From: Arthrobacter sp. zg-Y1110
GTDB taxonomy: Bacteria; Actinomycetota; Actinomycetes; Actinomycetales; Micrococcaceae
Assembly (NCBI RefSeq): GCF_025244865.1
Contig: NZ_CP104272.1
Coordinates: 3,038,001 to 3,102,000 of the forward strand
Direction: 5' to 3'
Length of the DNA stretch: 64,000 nucleotides
The position numbers and the translations under genes were made by a program. Each line of letters starts with the position of its first letter. Positions within the stretch are counted from its first letter, which is position 1. This document shows, piece by piece, positions 35,516 through 44,311 of the stretch. Under the pieces are notes generated by a model. The model was not told the DNA's origin, did no database searches, and was given only the letters and a program-made list of their open reading frames with translations.

Positions 35516-35827
35516 TCAGCGGAGCCGGTAATAGTCCATCAGGACGGCCTCTTCGCCGGGGCTTAGCGGGTTCTCCGGATTGGCCCCGGGTGAGTGCGCC
35601 ACCTGGTCCCTGGAGTAGTTCACGAAGATGTCCTGCCCGTCGCGGCGGGCACCGGTCAGCGGAACATAATGGTTCTCGGTTTCGAACAGGCCCAGGTCAA
35701 CCGTGATCCAGACAGGCTCTGCGGTGGCGCGGTCCAGGTGCACTTCGCCCACCAGCCCCAGCCGCTCGCCGTCGTTCGCCCAGACGCTGGAGCCCTGGAT
35801 TTCGTGCAGCGTAAATGCATCCGCCAT
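35516..35827 (-). CDS. PRC-barrel domain protein
   Basis: This 103-residue soluble protein has a PRC-barrel-like domain: the SSVWANDGERLGLVGEVHLDRATAEPVWITVDLGLF stretch is the characteristic beta strand pattern. The C-terminus holds ALMDYYRLR. The family binds RNA or membranes, or acts in stress adaptation; no catalytic residues are known. The ATG at 35827 follows GAAGGGACGAG, and the longer frame is not coding-like. Confidence 0.8.
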   Translation of the reverse strand: MADAFTLHEIQGSSVWANDGERLGLVGEVHLDRATAEPVWITVDLGLFETENHYVPLTGARRDGQDIFVNYSRDQVAHSPGANPENPLSPGEEAVLMDYYRLR

Positions 35828-35936
35828 GTCTCGTCCCTTCGCCGGCCCGGCCGAACTGGCCGGGTTCTTATTGCCGCCCGACGCAGGGCCTGCTGTCAAC
35901 ACCTGTGCGCGTGCCGTCCGGCGGGGAACGGGGAAG

Positions 35937-37172
35937 TCAGCGCGGCTCGCCGTCGACGGCGTTTTCCTCCCGTTCGGCGAAGACCTCTTCACCGGGGCCG
36001 GAGAAGTTCACCCGGCGTTCCACGGCATCGATGCTTCCAGTGAAGAACTGCGAGTCGCTGGTGTCCTCGTTGCGGGGCGCCGATGCGGCACGCGGGCCGC
36101 TGTGCACCATGCTGCCGGCGGGGCGGACCTCTTCCCAGCGCTGGCGCGGCAGGGCATCCGGATGCCATTCCTGGAGATAGGCGACCATGCTTTCGCGGAT
36201 AAGGCAGCGCAGGTCGAACAGGGTGCCGCTGTCCACCGCGCTGACGAGGATGCGGATCCGCACCAGGCCCTTCACGGCGTCCGTCACCTGCAGCACGCCG
36301 GTGCGCTGGTCCCACAGGTCGGTGTCCGCGAGGATTTCCTTCAGCAGGGTGCGCAGGTCCCCCACCGGCACACGCCAGTCCAGGTCCAGTTCCACCGTGC
36401 CCAGGATGTCCGACTGGCGGCGGGTCCAGTTCTGGAACGGCGTGGTGGTGAAGTAGGTGGAGGGCAGGATCAGGCGCCGGTCGTCCCAGATGTGGAGCAC
36501 CACGTAGGTCATGGTGATTTCCTCGATGGTGCCCCATTCGCCTTCCACCACAACGACGTCGTCCACCCGGATCGCGTCAGTGAAGGCCAGCTGCATCCCG
36601 GCAAACACGTTGGTCAGCGTCCCCTGCACGGCGAGGCCCGCCACAATGGACAGCACGCCGGCGGAGGCGAGGATACCGGCACCGAGTGCGCGGACCTCGG
36701 GGATGGTCAGCAGCACGCAGGCAACGGCAATGGTGATCAGCACGGCTATGCCCACCCTCCTGCCCAGGATCACCTGGGTTTTCAGGCGCCGCAGCCGGCG
36801 GTTGTCCCGGGTGTCCGTGCTGTACTTCGTGAGGATCATGGCCTCGATCACCAGCAGCAGGACCACGCCCAGCCACGCCACGGCGCCGATCAGTCCCAGC
36901 ACCAGCACGTAGTCGACCGCCGGCAGCCACGAGGCACCGGCAGCGGTGGCTCCGAGGGCAATCCGCGCGCCGATCAGCGAGAGTCCCAGCCGCAGCGGGT
37001 TCCGGGCCTTGACGGAGATCTCCCGGATGCCCGGTGTCTTGCGGAATGCCCGGTGGACCACTTCCCGCAGGATCCGGGCCACGATCAGGGCCACACCCAC
37101 TGCCACCAGCACGGCAAAGAGCGGTTTAAAGCTGACAGCAAGCGAGAGCAGGTCTTCCATACCTTCGATCAT
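35937..37172 (-). CDS. Mechanosensitive ion channel family protein (MscS-like)
   Basis: This 411-residue protein has four or five membrane helices. The MscS pore/TM3-like stretch is GAGILASAGVLSIVAGLAVQGTLTNVFAGMQLAFTDAIRVDDVVVVEGEWG, near residues 180-235, followed by a beta domain (TYVVLHIWDDRRLILPSTYF). MscS channels open under membrane tension to release solutes during osmotic downshift. An ATG at 37160 is an alternative start 12 bases downstream; the TTG further upstream has little support. Confidence 0.88.
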   Translation of the reverse strand: MIEGMEDLLSLAVSFKPLFAVLVAVGVALIVARILREVVHRAFRKTPGIREISVKARNPLRLGLSLIGARIALGATAAGASWLPAVDYVLVLGLIGAVAWLGVVLLLVIEAMILTKYSTDTRDNRRLRRLKTQVILGRRVGIAVLITIAVACVLLTIPEVRALGAGILASAGVLSIVAGLAVQGTLTNVFAGMQLAFTDAIRVDDVVVVEGEWGTIEEITMTYVVLHIWDDRRLILPSTYFTTTPFQNWTRRQSDILGTVELDLDWRVPVGDLRTLLKEILADTDLWDQRTGVLQVTDAVKGLVRIRILVSAVDSGTLFDLRCLIRESMVAYLQEWHPDALPRQRWEEVRPAGSMVHSGPRAASAPRNEDTSDSQFFTGSIDAVERRVNFSGPGEEVFAEREENAVDGEPR

Positions 37173-37249
37173 TGCAAACAGCCGTGGGTGGCTGTCCAAT
37201 CAGGTCTCGCGGCGGGACCGTGCGGAGCCTGCCCGCCGGGCGGTTAAAA

Positions 37250-37285
37250 CAGCGGACACCCCGGAGGATTCCGGGGTGTCCGCTG
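37250..37285 (-). terminator. Terminator of the second siderophore-binding protein gene
   Basis: A perfect 16-bp stem (37250-37265 with 37270-37285) and GGAT loop lie 31 bases after the gene. On the minus strand it is followed by GTTTTAACC. Confidence 0.9.
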
Positions 37286-37316
37286 CGCCTTCCGGAGAAG
37301 GCGGAGGTAACGGGTC

Positions 37317-38366
37317 CTACTTCGCGTCGTCGGCTGCCGTTGCGGCGTCGGCGATCATCGGCACCACGTTGTCCAGGGCGTAGGGGATGCTGAGCACGTT
37401 GATGGCCGAGGTGGAGAAGACGCGCGTCGGGTCGGCGTCGGCCACGAGGCCGCCGTTCTTCACAGCGGGGATCTGCCCCAGCAGCGGATCGGAGGCAATG
37501 CTGTCGGCAACCTCTTCGCTGGCCACCCAGCTGACAAAGATGTCGGAATCCAGCTGGTTGAGGTTTTCATCCGACCAGGGGATGTAGAACTCGTCTCCCT
37601 TGGTGTTTTCCGCTACCACCGGCGCCATGGTGAGGCCCAGGGATTCCATGAACTTGGGCCGGTTGTCCAGGGCGGTGTAGACAGAGTTCTCCGCACCCGG
37701 GGCGAGGTTGCCGTAGATGAAGGACTTGCCCTCGAGCTGCGGGTATTCGTCCGCCTTCTCGGTGATGGCCTGCTCGGTGTCCGCCACCAGTTGCTCGGCT
37801 TCGTCGCTCTTGCCGAGGGCTTCGCCGATCATGGTGGCGGTGTCCTGCCAGGAGGTGCCCCACGCGGTTTCGGGGTAGGCGACCACGGGAGCGATCTTGC
37901 TCAGCTTGTCGTAGTCCTCCTGGGACAATCCGGAGTACGCGGCGAGGATGACGTCGGGGTCGGTGGCGGCGACGTCGTCGAAGGCAATGCCGTCAGCCTC
38001 GGAGTACTGCACCGGAGCGTTTTCCGATCCGATGGATGCGTCGAGGTCTTCGAGTGCCTCGTCAATCCAGGGGGTGGTGCCCTGGTCATTGCCGCCGAAT
38101 TCGATCAGCGGCATCCCCACGGGAACCACGTCCAGTGCCAGCGCGGTTTCTGCGTTGGCCCAGGCCACGGCGGCTACCCGTTCGGGAACCCCTTCGATGG
38201 TGGTCTCACCGAAGGCATGCTTGATGGTCACGGGAAACTGGTCTTCCGCCGCTGCAGCGCTGCCGGAGGATTCGTTTTCCCCCGCGGCACCGGTGGAGCA
38301 GGCGGAAAGGGACAGAACGGCGACGGCGGCCGCAGCGGCGACGCGGCGCATCCGGGACAGGGCCAT
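37317..38366 (-). CDS. Iron-siderophore-binding lipoprotein, stand-alone
   Basis: This 349-residue class III solute-binding protein is a second paralogue of the one in the 22-29 kb operon, sharing its lobe arrangement. The lipobox LSAC places the Cys at residue 23. Substrate-lobe motifs include PERVAAVAWANAETALALDVVPVGMP and EDYDKLSKIAPVVAYPETAWGTSW. It has its own iron box and terminator and no permease nearby, so it probably feeds the permeases encoded elsewhere, perhaps those at 22-29 kb. Confidence 0.9.
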   Translation of the reverse strand: MALSRMRRVAAAAAVAVLSLSACSTGAAGENESSGSAAAAEDQFPVTIKHAFGETTIEGVPERVAAVAWANAETALALDVVPVGMPLIEFGGNDQGTTPWIDEALEDLDASIGSENAPVQYSEADGIAFDDVAATDPDVILAAYSGLSQEDYDKLSKIAPVVAYPETAWGTSWQDTATMIGEALGKSDEAEQLVADTEQAITEKADEYPQLEGKSFIYGNLAPGAENSVYTALDNRPKFMESLGLTMAPVVAENTKGDEFYIPWSDENLNQLDSDIFVSWVASEEVADSIASDPLLGQIPAVKNGGLVADADPTRVFSTSAINVLSIPYALDNVVPMIADAATAADDAK

Positions 38367-38425
38367 GTTGGGCTCCTTGGATCACTAAACGAACGGAACG
38401 GACCCAGCGGTCGCGGATCCAAAAG

Positions 38426-38444
38426 TAAGGTTAGCCTAGGTTTT
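38426..38444 (-). promoter_or_regulatory. DtxR/IdeR-type iron box of the second binding protein
   Basis: TAAGGTTAGCCTAGGTTTT matches about 15 of 19 consensus positions, 60 bases before the start. A further half-like sequence, GCTAACCTTTCG, lies at 38460-38471, so a second repressor dimer may bind. Confidence 0.75.
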
Positions 38445-38524
38445 CCCTAATTACGCAACGCTAACCTTTCGTAATCCATCCGGGGGGCCGGAAATGCCTC
38501 CGGACCCCGCGTCCGCCGGCTGTT

Positions 38525-39802
38525 TCAGGCCTTCCCGCGGGCCAGCCGGCGCAGGTCGACAGCCGGGTCCTGCAGCTGCGCCGGGTCGAGGATCCGGCCG
38601 GACTCAATGAGCTTCCGGGCTGCCCGGACAGCGGTTCCGCCGTCGACGGCGGCCGCTCCCGCCAGCTCTCCGTCCCGGCCCAGCAGGAACACCATAAATC
38701 CGGAGCCGGGCTCGCCGCGGAGCACGGTCTGCCCCGGGACGGCCATGCTGCCGGCCACTTCCAGGTGCACGCCGTAGCGGTCGGACCAGAACCAGTCCGC
38801 CGTGCCGGCCGGAGGTTCGGCGCCGAGCATTCCGGCAGCGGCCGCTTCGCCGGTGCGGCGGGCCGCATCCCAGTGTTCAAACCGGCGGCCGGGCACGCCG
38901 TCGGGGCCGATGCTGCGGGAGGAATCACCGGCGGCGAAAATGCGCGGATGGGAGGTTCGGCCGGATGCATCCACCAGCAGGCCGCCGTCCACGGCGAGTC
39001 CTGCGGCTTCGGCGAGCGCCGTTTCGGGCTCGCTGCCCGCGGCGACCAGGACGGCGGTGCCGGACAGCCTGCCGCCGTCCGCCAGTTCCACCCGCAGGAC
39101 GTTCCCGTCCGAGGTGATCGCTGCCGCCGTGCCCCGCACATGCTCCGTCCCGTGCGCAGCGTGGAGGTGATGCAGATAGCCGGCCATGGCGGGGCCCACG
39201 GCCTGCGCGAACGGCAGTTCGGCGGGATCCACCAAAGTGACGCCGGCTCCCAGTGCGCGGGCCGTTCCCGCCACCTCGGCACCGATCAGTCCCGCGCCGA
39301 GGATCACCAAGTGGGCGCCGGCAGCCAAGTGCCCCTGCAGTGCCAGGGCATCGTCGGCGCTGCGCAGGGTGAAGACTCCGGGCAGGTCCATGCCGGGCAA
39401 CGGCAGCCGGCGGGCCCGGGCGCCGGTGGCGAGCAGGACGACGTCGGCGGCGAGGTCCCTGCCCGAGGCCAGCTTGAGGACGGGCGCCTCGGTGCCGTTC
39501 CCGGCGTCGAGCTTGTCCACGGTGTCGGCGAGCACCGTGATGCCGTTGTCGTCGTACCACTGTTCCGGGGCAAGCTGCAGGCGGAGCCGGTCCAGGGTTC
39601 CGGCGAGGAACGCCTTACTCAGCGGCGGCCGGTCATAAGGCAGCCCGGCCGGGTCCACCAGGAAGAGGGTGCCGGCGAAGCCGCGCCGCCGGAGTTCACG
39701 GACGGCGCTGAAGCCGGCGATTCCGCCGCCCGCCACAGCGATGGACGCGGGGGCTGCAAGGGACGTCAAACGTTGAGGGGGCTCTCGTTCGGGTAGAGCC
39801 AC
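38525..39802 (-). CDS. FAD-dependent ferredoxin reductase-like protein
   Basis: This roughly 425-residue oxidoreductase has an N-terminal FAD motif, IAVAGGGIAGFSAVRELRRRGFAG, at about residues 21-44. PYDRPPLSKAFL at about 55 is typical of ferredoxin-NAD(P) reductases, and a second dinucleotide motif is VILGAGLIGAEVAG at about 165. It transfers electrons from NAD(P)H to the neighbouring Rieske ferredoxin. The GTG at 39802 overlaps the ferredoxin gene by 37 bases; TTG at 39769 (four-base overlap) would give 414 residues and is equally plausible. Confidence 0.88.
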   Translation of the reverse strand: MALPEREPPQRLTSLAAPASIAVAGGGIAGFSAVRELRRRGFAGTLFLVDPAGLPYDRPPLSKAFLAGTLDRLRLQLAPEQWYDDNGITVLADTVDKLDAGNGTEAPVLKLASGRDLAADVVLLATGARARRLPLPGMDLPGVFTLRSADDALALQGHLAAGAHLVILGAGLIGAEVAGTARALGAGVTLVDPAELPFAQAVGPAMAGYLHHLHAAHGTEHVRGTAAAITSDGNVLRVELADGGRLSGTAVLVAAGSEPETALAEAAGLAVDGGLLVDASGRTSHPRIFAAGDSSRSIGPDGVPGRRFEHWDAARRTGEAAAAGMLGAEPPAGTADWFWSDRYGVHLEVAGSMAVPGQTVLRGEPGSGFMVFLLGRDGELAGAAAVDGGTAVRAARKLIESGRILDPAQLQDPAVDLRRLARGKA

Positions 39803-40110
39803 ACGGCTCCGTCGCGCACGTCAACGCGGTGCGCCTTGGTGCTGATGAGGGCCGGCAGGCACAAGGCTTCACCGGTGCGGAGGCAGAAGCGCGCGGAGTG
39901 GACGGGGCATTCCACCTCGTCCCCTTCGATCCACCCGTCGGCAAGGGAGGCATCCTCGTGCGTGCAGGTGTCATTGAGCGCATAGAAGCGTCCGTTGTCG
40001 CTGTGGAAAACGGCAATATCATCCGAGGTGCCCGCAGTTTCGGCGTCCACCGTCAGGGCTTCACCCTCGTCTATCTCGTCAACATCGGCAACGCGGATAC
40101 CCTCGCTCAT
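39766..40110 (-). CDS. Rieske [2Fe-2S] ferredoxin
   Basis: This 114-residue Rieske protein has both cluster motifs, CTHEDASL and CPVHSARF, giving the 2-Cys/2-His ligand set. The ATG at 40110 follows AAGGAAGGGC. It matches ferredoxin subunits of non-heme iron oxygenases, yet no oxygenase is adjacent. It overlaps the reductase gene, so the two form an electron-transfer pair. Confidence 0.93.
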   Translation of the reverse strand: MSEGIRVADVDEIDEGEALTVDAETAGTSDDIAVFHSDNGRFYALNDTCTHEDASLADGWIEGDEVECPVHSARFCLRTGEALCLPALISTKAHRVDVRDGAVWLYPNESPLNV

Positions 40111-40163
40111 GCCCTTCCTTCCCCGGCACCAGGCCAATAACGTGCTGCTCTTAGGTCAACACG

Positions 40164-40664
40164 TTACCCCGGCAGCGGAGGCTCGGAGGCCGCCGCCAGC
40201 GGGGAGCCGTTCTGCTCCACCCCGGCCAGGGGTGGTGCAGGCCGCTGCTGCTTGCCGCGCTCGAGGCCGCGGATAAGCGTGATCAACTCCGATCGCAGCT
40301 CCGGACCGATTCCGGCCGTGGAATTGTCCTGCTCCAGGTTTTCGGCGTCGGCCAGCAGCTTCTGCCCGCGCTCGGAGATGGCCATCCATCGTCCGGAGCG
40401 GCCGACGGTCTCGGCCGACACCTCTTCCACGAGACCTTGCGCGGCCATGCTCACCAGCGCCGTACCCAGGGTCTGCGCGGTGACGCGCAGGCGCCTGGCC
40501 AGCTCCGCGCGCCGCATGGGCCCCTCCGCCAGGAGCACCCGCAGCACTGTCACGCGCTCCTGCGTCAGCCCCACGGCACGGAGCTTGTTATCTACTTCTC
40601 GTCTTACCAGTCTTGCAGCCGTTGAGAGCAGCCGCACGGGTTCCCAGTCCCCCTCGTTCTGCAT
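40164..40664 (-). CDS. MarR family transcriptional regulator
   Basis: This 166-residue MarR protein has a winged helix in MRRAELARRLRVTAQTLGTALVSMAAQGLVEEVSAETVGRSGRWMAISERG, with a C-terminal dimerisation helix. ATG at 40664 is preferred because GGGAAGCAGGAAG precedes it. It lies 54 bases upstream of the Rieske gene on the same strand and may regulate that pair. The tail is Lys/Gln/Pro-rich. Confidence 0.85.
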   Translation of the reverse strand: MQNEGDWEPVRLLSTAARLVRREVDNKLRAVGLTQERVTVLRVLLAEGPMRRAELARRLRVTAQTLGTALVSMAAQGLVEEVSAETVGRSGRWMAISERGQKLLADAENLEQDNSTAGIGPELRSELITLIRGLERGKQQRPAPPLAGVEQNGSPLAAASEPPLPG

Positions 40665-40772
40665 CTTCCTGCTTCCCTGATACGTCATTGGTAGGCGGTT
40701 CTGCTCCGCTGAAACAATCAGTGTGCTTACTATTTCAACGGCAATGAGGGGGTACTTGTCAAGCGGGTGAAG

Positions 40773-41402
40773 TTAGCGGGCGGCCCACTGGCGGAATGCC
40801 CGGACCGTGTCACCCCCGCCTTCGATGCTCACATTGGCCGCCGCACGCCTTCCCATGGCGTGCAGGGCGAGATCCACCACGTCTCCGGAAATCAGCACCG
40901 ACGGGGTGCCGCCCTTGACCCGGCGCCGGCCGGAACCGGGCACTGCCAGTTCCACGCCCACCGGGCTGCCGCGGTAGCCCATCCGGGCCATGAGGCCCAG
41001 CTGCTTCCACAGGGCCTGCTGCTGACCCGCGGGAAGCTCCCGCGGCGCTGCCATTGATTCCCCGCGGCGGATGTCCTCGTGGTGGACGACGTATTCCACG
41101 AGGTTCGCCGCGTCCAGCCGGAACGGGGAAAAACGGGCCGGACCGGCGGCAAACCGGTCCACCAATGCGGCATAGCCTTCGGGGGTGCCGGCAGCGGCGG
41201 CCTCGGCACCCAGCTGCTTCTCCTGCCCTGGTTTGGTCCGTTGCACCGCATCGGCGGCAATCCTCCAGGGCGCGTGCTCCCGCAGCACCAGATGGGCCAG
41301 CAGCCGGCGCACATCCCATCCCTCACACAGCGTCGGCGCCAGCGGATCCGCCTCCCGCAGCGTCCGGACCAATTCCGCGCGTTCCGTTTCCACCCATGCC
41401 AT
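40773..41402 (-). CDS. TIGR03085 family metal-binding protein (mycothiol-dependent isomerase fold)
   Basis: This 209-residue protein of the DinB/mycothiol-dependent maleylpyruvate isomerase superfamily has a helical domain with a putative metal ligand set: LCEGWDVRRLLAHLVLREH at about residues 27-45 and VEYVVHHEDIRRG at about 108. The function is unknown. The ATG at 41402 follows AAGGAG five bases upstream. The gene is transcribed leftward and is divergent from the acyl-CoA dehydrogenase. Confidence 0.82.
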   Translation of the reverse strand: MAWVETERAELVRTLREADPLAPTLCEGWDVRRLLAHLVLREHAPWRIAADAVQRTKPGQEKQLGAEAAAAGTPEGYAALVDRFAAGPARFSPFRLDAANLVEYVVHHEDIRRGESMAAPRELPAGQQQALWKQLGLMARMGYRGSPVGVELAVPGSGRRRVKGGTPSVLISGDVVDLALHAMGRRAAANVSIEGGGDTVRAFRQWAAR

Positions 41403-41602
41403 GTCGATCTCCTTCACGTTGAACCCCGCCGGTTTTCTCCCTTTTCCGGGAGCTTCCCTCCGGCTTTACGGCCTGCGGCCAACATTAGCCACCGCACCCC
41501 CTTTACCCCTACCTACTGACGCGTAGCATGGTCCCCACAGTGGGCTGCGAGGCCGGACACGGTGCCGGATTTACGGTGCAGCCATGACGGAGGAGAAATC
41601 CC

Positions 41603-43576
41603 ATGAGCACCACTGATGTTTCCCAAGACGCCGGCCGCAACCGAAGTGCCCGCAGAATCAAAGAGCGCGTGGTCACCGAACAGGATGCCCGCAACGCCAC
41701 CGAAGCAGCACGCGATACCGGGGAATCCCGCCCGAGCTTCGCCAAGGGGATCTACCTCGGCAATTACAACCTGGACCTGGTCGGTTCCCTGCCGCCGGCG
41801 GACCTCGACGAGGAGGCCCGCGCCCAACTGTTCCTGGAAGCCTTGACCGAGTACTGCCGGACCATGGACGGACTGGCAATTGAACGCACCGGGGTGATTC
41901 CGGACGAGAACCTGCGCGGACTTGCGGACCTGGGGGTGTTCGGCATCAAGATCCCCCAGCACTACGGCGGGCTCGGACTGTCCCTGCTGAACTACGGACG
42001 CGCCCTGATGCTCCTGGGCAGCGTGCACCCCAGCCTGGGGGCACTGGTCTCGGCCCATCAGTCCATCGGCGTGCCGGAGCCGGTGAAGGTCTTCGGGAAC
42101 GACGCACAGAAGGAGGAGTACCTGCCGCGCTGCGCCGCCGGGGCAGTGACCGCCTTCCTGCTCACCGAGCCCGACGTCGGATCGGACCCGGCGCGGCTGC
42201 GCACCACCGCCATCCCCTCCGAAGACGGCAGCGAATACGTGATTGACGGCGTCAAGCTGTGGACCACCAACGGCGTGATTGCCGAACTGGTGGTGGTGAT
42301 GGCCGCCGTTCCGCCGCACGGCGGTTCCAAGGGCGGCATCAGCGCGTTCGTGGTGGAAATGTCCTCCCCCGGCATCACGGTGGAGAACCGCAACAACTTC
42401 ATGGGCCTGCGCGGCATCGAGAACGGGGTCACCCGCTTCACCAACGTCCGCGTTCCGGCGGCCAACCGGCTGGGCCGCGAAGGCCAGGGCCTGAAGATTG
42501 CCCTGACCACGCTGAACACCGGCCGCCTCTCCATTCCGGCCATGTGCGCGGCCTCCGGGAAATGGTCGCTGAAGATTGCCCGCGGCTGGTCCGGTGCCAG
42601 GGAACAGTGGGGCCGGCCGATCGGCCGGCACGAGGCCGTGGCCAAGAAACTCGCCTACATTGCGGCTACCAGCTTCGCACTGGAGGCGGTCTTCGAACTC
42701 TCCGCCCAGCTCGCCGACGCCGGCACCAAGGACATCCGCATCGAGGCGGCCCTGGCGAAGCTCTGGGCCAGTGAAATGGCCTACAACGTTGCCGACGAGC
42801 TGGTGCAGGTGCGCGGTGGACGCGGTTTCGAGACCGCAGATTCCCTCGCCGCCCGCGGCGAGCGCGCGGTCCCGGCCGAACAGCAGCTGCGGGACCTGCG
42901 TATCAACCGGGTATTCGAGGGTTCCACCGAAATCATGCACCTGTTCATTGCGCGGGAAGCCGTGGACGCGCACCTGTCCGCGGCCGGGGACCTGGCGGTG
43001 GCGGACGCCCCGGTGGGCGCCAAGGCACGGGCTGCACTGAAGGCCAGCGGTTTTTACGGCAAGTGGCTGCCGACGCTCGCTGCGGGCAAGGGCAACGTCC
43101 CCACGTCCTACGCCGAGTTCGGCCTGCTGGCCCGGCACCTGCGCTACGCCGAGCGGGCCTCCCGCCGGCTGGCCCGGTCCACCTTCCTCGGCATGGCCCG
43201 CTGGCAGGCGGGGCTGGAACACCACCAGGTCTTCCTGGGCCGGATTGTGGACATCGGCGCGGAAATCTTTGCGATCTCGGCCTCGTGCGTCCGCGCCCTG
43301 AACATCCGGCGCGAGGATCCGGCGGAGGGTGCAAGCGCGTTCGAGCTCGCGGACGCCTTCAGCCGGCAGTCCCGGGTGCGGATCGAGTCCCTGTTCGACG
43401 GCCTGTGGCACAACTCCGACGAGTCGGACCGGAAGCTGTCCAAGGGAGTCCTGGACGGACGCTACACCTGGCAGGAGGAAGGTGTGCTGGATGCGTCCGA
43501 GGGGACGGGCCCGTGGATCTCGGAGACGGCCCGCGGCGACGAACCGAAGGAGAACCTGCACCGCCGGTACCGGTGA
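41603..43576 (+). CDS. Acyl-CoA dehydrogenase, long (VLCAD/ACAD9-like architecture)
   Basis: This 657-residue flavoprotein oxidises acyl-CoA to enoyl-CoA in beta-oxidation. An N-terminal leader of about 50 residues precedes SFAKGIYLGNYNLDLV. The dehydrogenase core (about 70-440) has LTEPDVGSD and the C-terminal base Glu in FEGSTEIMHLF near 440. An extra helical C-terminal domain (about 470-657) is like that of very-long-chain dehydrogenases. Typical short enzymes have about 385 residues. The ATG follows GGAGGAG. It is convergent with the TetR gene, three bases away. Confidence 0.92.
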   Translation: MSTTDVSQDAGRNRSARRIKERVVTEQDARNATEAARDTGESRPSFAKGIYLGNYNLDLVGSLPPADLDEEARAQLFLEALTEYCRTMDGLAIERTGVIPDENLRGLADLGVFGIKIPQHYGGLGLSLLNYGRALMLLGSVHPSLGALVSAHQSIGVPEPVKVFGNDAQKEEYLPRCAAGAVTAFLLTEPDVGSDPARLRTTAIPSEDGSEYVIDGVKLWTTNGVIAELVVVMAAVPPHGGSKGGISAFVVEMSSPGITVENRNNFMGLRGIENGVTRFTNVRVPAANRLGREGQGLKIALTTLNTGRLSIPAMCAASGKWSLKIARGWSGAREQWGRPIGRHEAVAKKLAYIAATSFALEAVFELSAQLADAGTKDIRIEAALAKLWASEMAYNVADELVQVRGGRGFETADSLAARGERAVPAEQQLRDLRINRVFEGSTEIMHLFIAREAVDAHLSAAGDLAVADAPVGAKARAALKASGFYGKWLPTLAAGKGNVPTSYAEFGLLARHLRYAERASRRLARSTFLGMARWQAGLEHHQVFLGRIVDIGAEIFAISASCVRALNIRREDPAEGASAFELADAFSRQSRVRIESLFDGLWHNSDESDRKLSKGVLDGRYTWQEEGVLDASEGTGPWISETARGDEPKENLHRRYR

Positions 43577-43579
43577 GCC

Positions 43580-44191
43580 TTACGTCGCGCCCACCGCACC
43601 GCGGCAGATCTGCACATAGCGCACCGCTAGTTCCTCCGGGCTGAGCGGACCTCCGGCGCGGTACCACTGGGACACTCCGGTGCACATGGTGGTGACCGCC
43701 CGGCTGGCGTCCTTGGGATAGCCGGTGGCGAAGCGGCCGCTGCTGACCGCTGCTGACACCACGTCATCCAGGAGTTTCTGCTGCCGGTCCCGGGCCGCGA
43801 TGTGCCCGGCCCGGGCCGCACCCTCCAGGCTGCGGATCTCGCTGGCGGCGATGAACGCGTGTTCCCAGCGGTAGGCGTGCACCAGGACAAGGCACTCGAT
43901 CAGCAGGGCAAAGCGGTCCTCGACGTCCTCCCCCGCCTCGGCGAGGGCAGCGGTGCTCCGGACGTAGAGATCCGCCATCGCGGATTCGGCTATCCCCACC
44001 AGCAGCGCCTGTTTGGACGGATAGTGGTGGTAGAGCCCGGGCACGGACAAGCCGGCCCGGGTGGCCACGGTGCGGATGCTGGTCCCGTGGTAGCCGTGCT
44101 CCACAAAGCAGTCCAGCGCGTTGCGCAGCAGCGGCGGCAGGGCGGGCACGGAGAAGTCCCGCCAGTCGGGCTGCGTACGGACTGCGGTCAT
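43580..44191 (-). CDS. TetR family transcriptional regulator
   Basis: This 203-residue repressor has the N-terminal helix-turn-helix GTSIRTVATRAGLSVPGLYHHYPSKQALL at residues 35-63 and a ligand-binding helical C-terminus. It is divergent from the SDR-ACAD-phosphotransferase operon, and a 9-2-9 palindrome lies in the shared promoter region. It likely represses that operon until an acyl-CoA or related ligand binds. It is also convergent with the long acyl-CoA dehydrogenase. Confidence 0.9.
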   Translation of the reverse strand: MTAVRTQPDWRDFSVPALPPLLRNALDCFVEHGYHGTSIRTVATRAGLSVPGLYHHYPSKQALLVGIAESAMADLYVRSTAALAEAGEDVEDRFALLIECLVLVHAYRWEHAFIAASEIRSLEGAARAGHIAARDRQQKLLDDVVSAAVSSGRFATGYPKDASRAVTTMCTGVSQWYRAGGPLSPEELAVRYVQICRGAVGAT

Positions 44192-44262
44192 GGCGTCCCC
44201 TCGTTGGTCGAATACCCGGTTGTGATCCTTGACACTTTACGGGGCCTGCACCAGACTAACCG

Positions 44263-44282
44263 TACCGAGCGGTCGCTCGGTA
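44263..44282. promoter_or_regulatory. Probable TetR operator
   Basis: TACCGAGCGGTCGCTCGGTA has perfect 9-bp inverted arms around a GT spacer, between the divergent TetR gene (71 bases away) and the SDR gene (29 bases away). It is the only such site in the window. Confidence 0.8.
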
Positions 44283-44311
44283 GTGGTTGGAGACGGAAGT
44301 TGGCGGAGCAC

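Noticed and set aside
41513-43561. Open frame of 682 codons on the minus strand over the acyl-CoA dehydrogenase
   Set aside because: The plus-strand gene has full family motifs; this frame has none.
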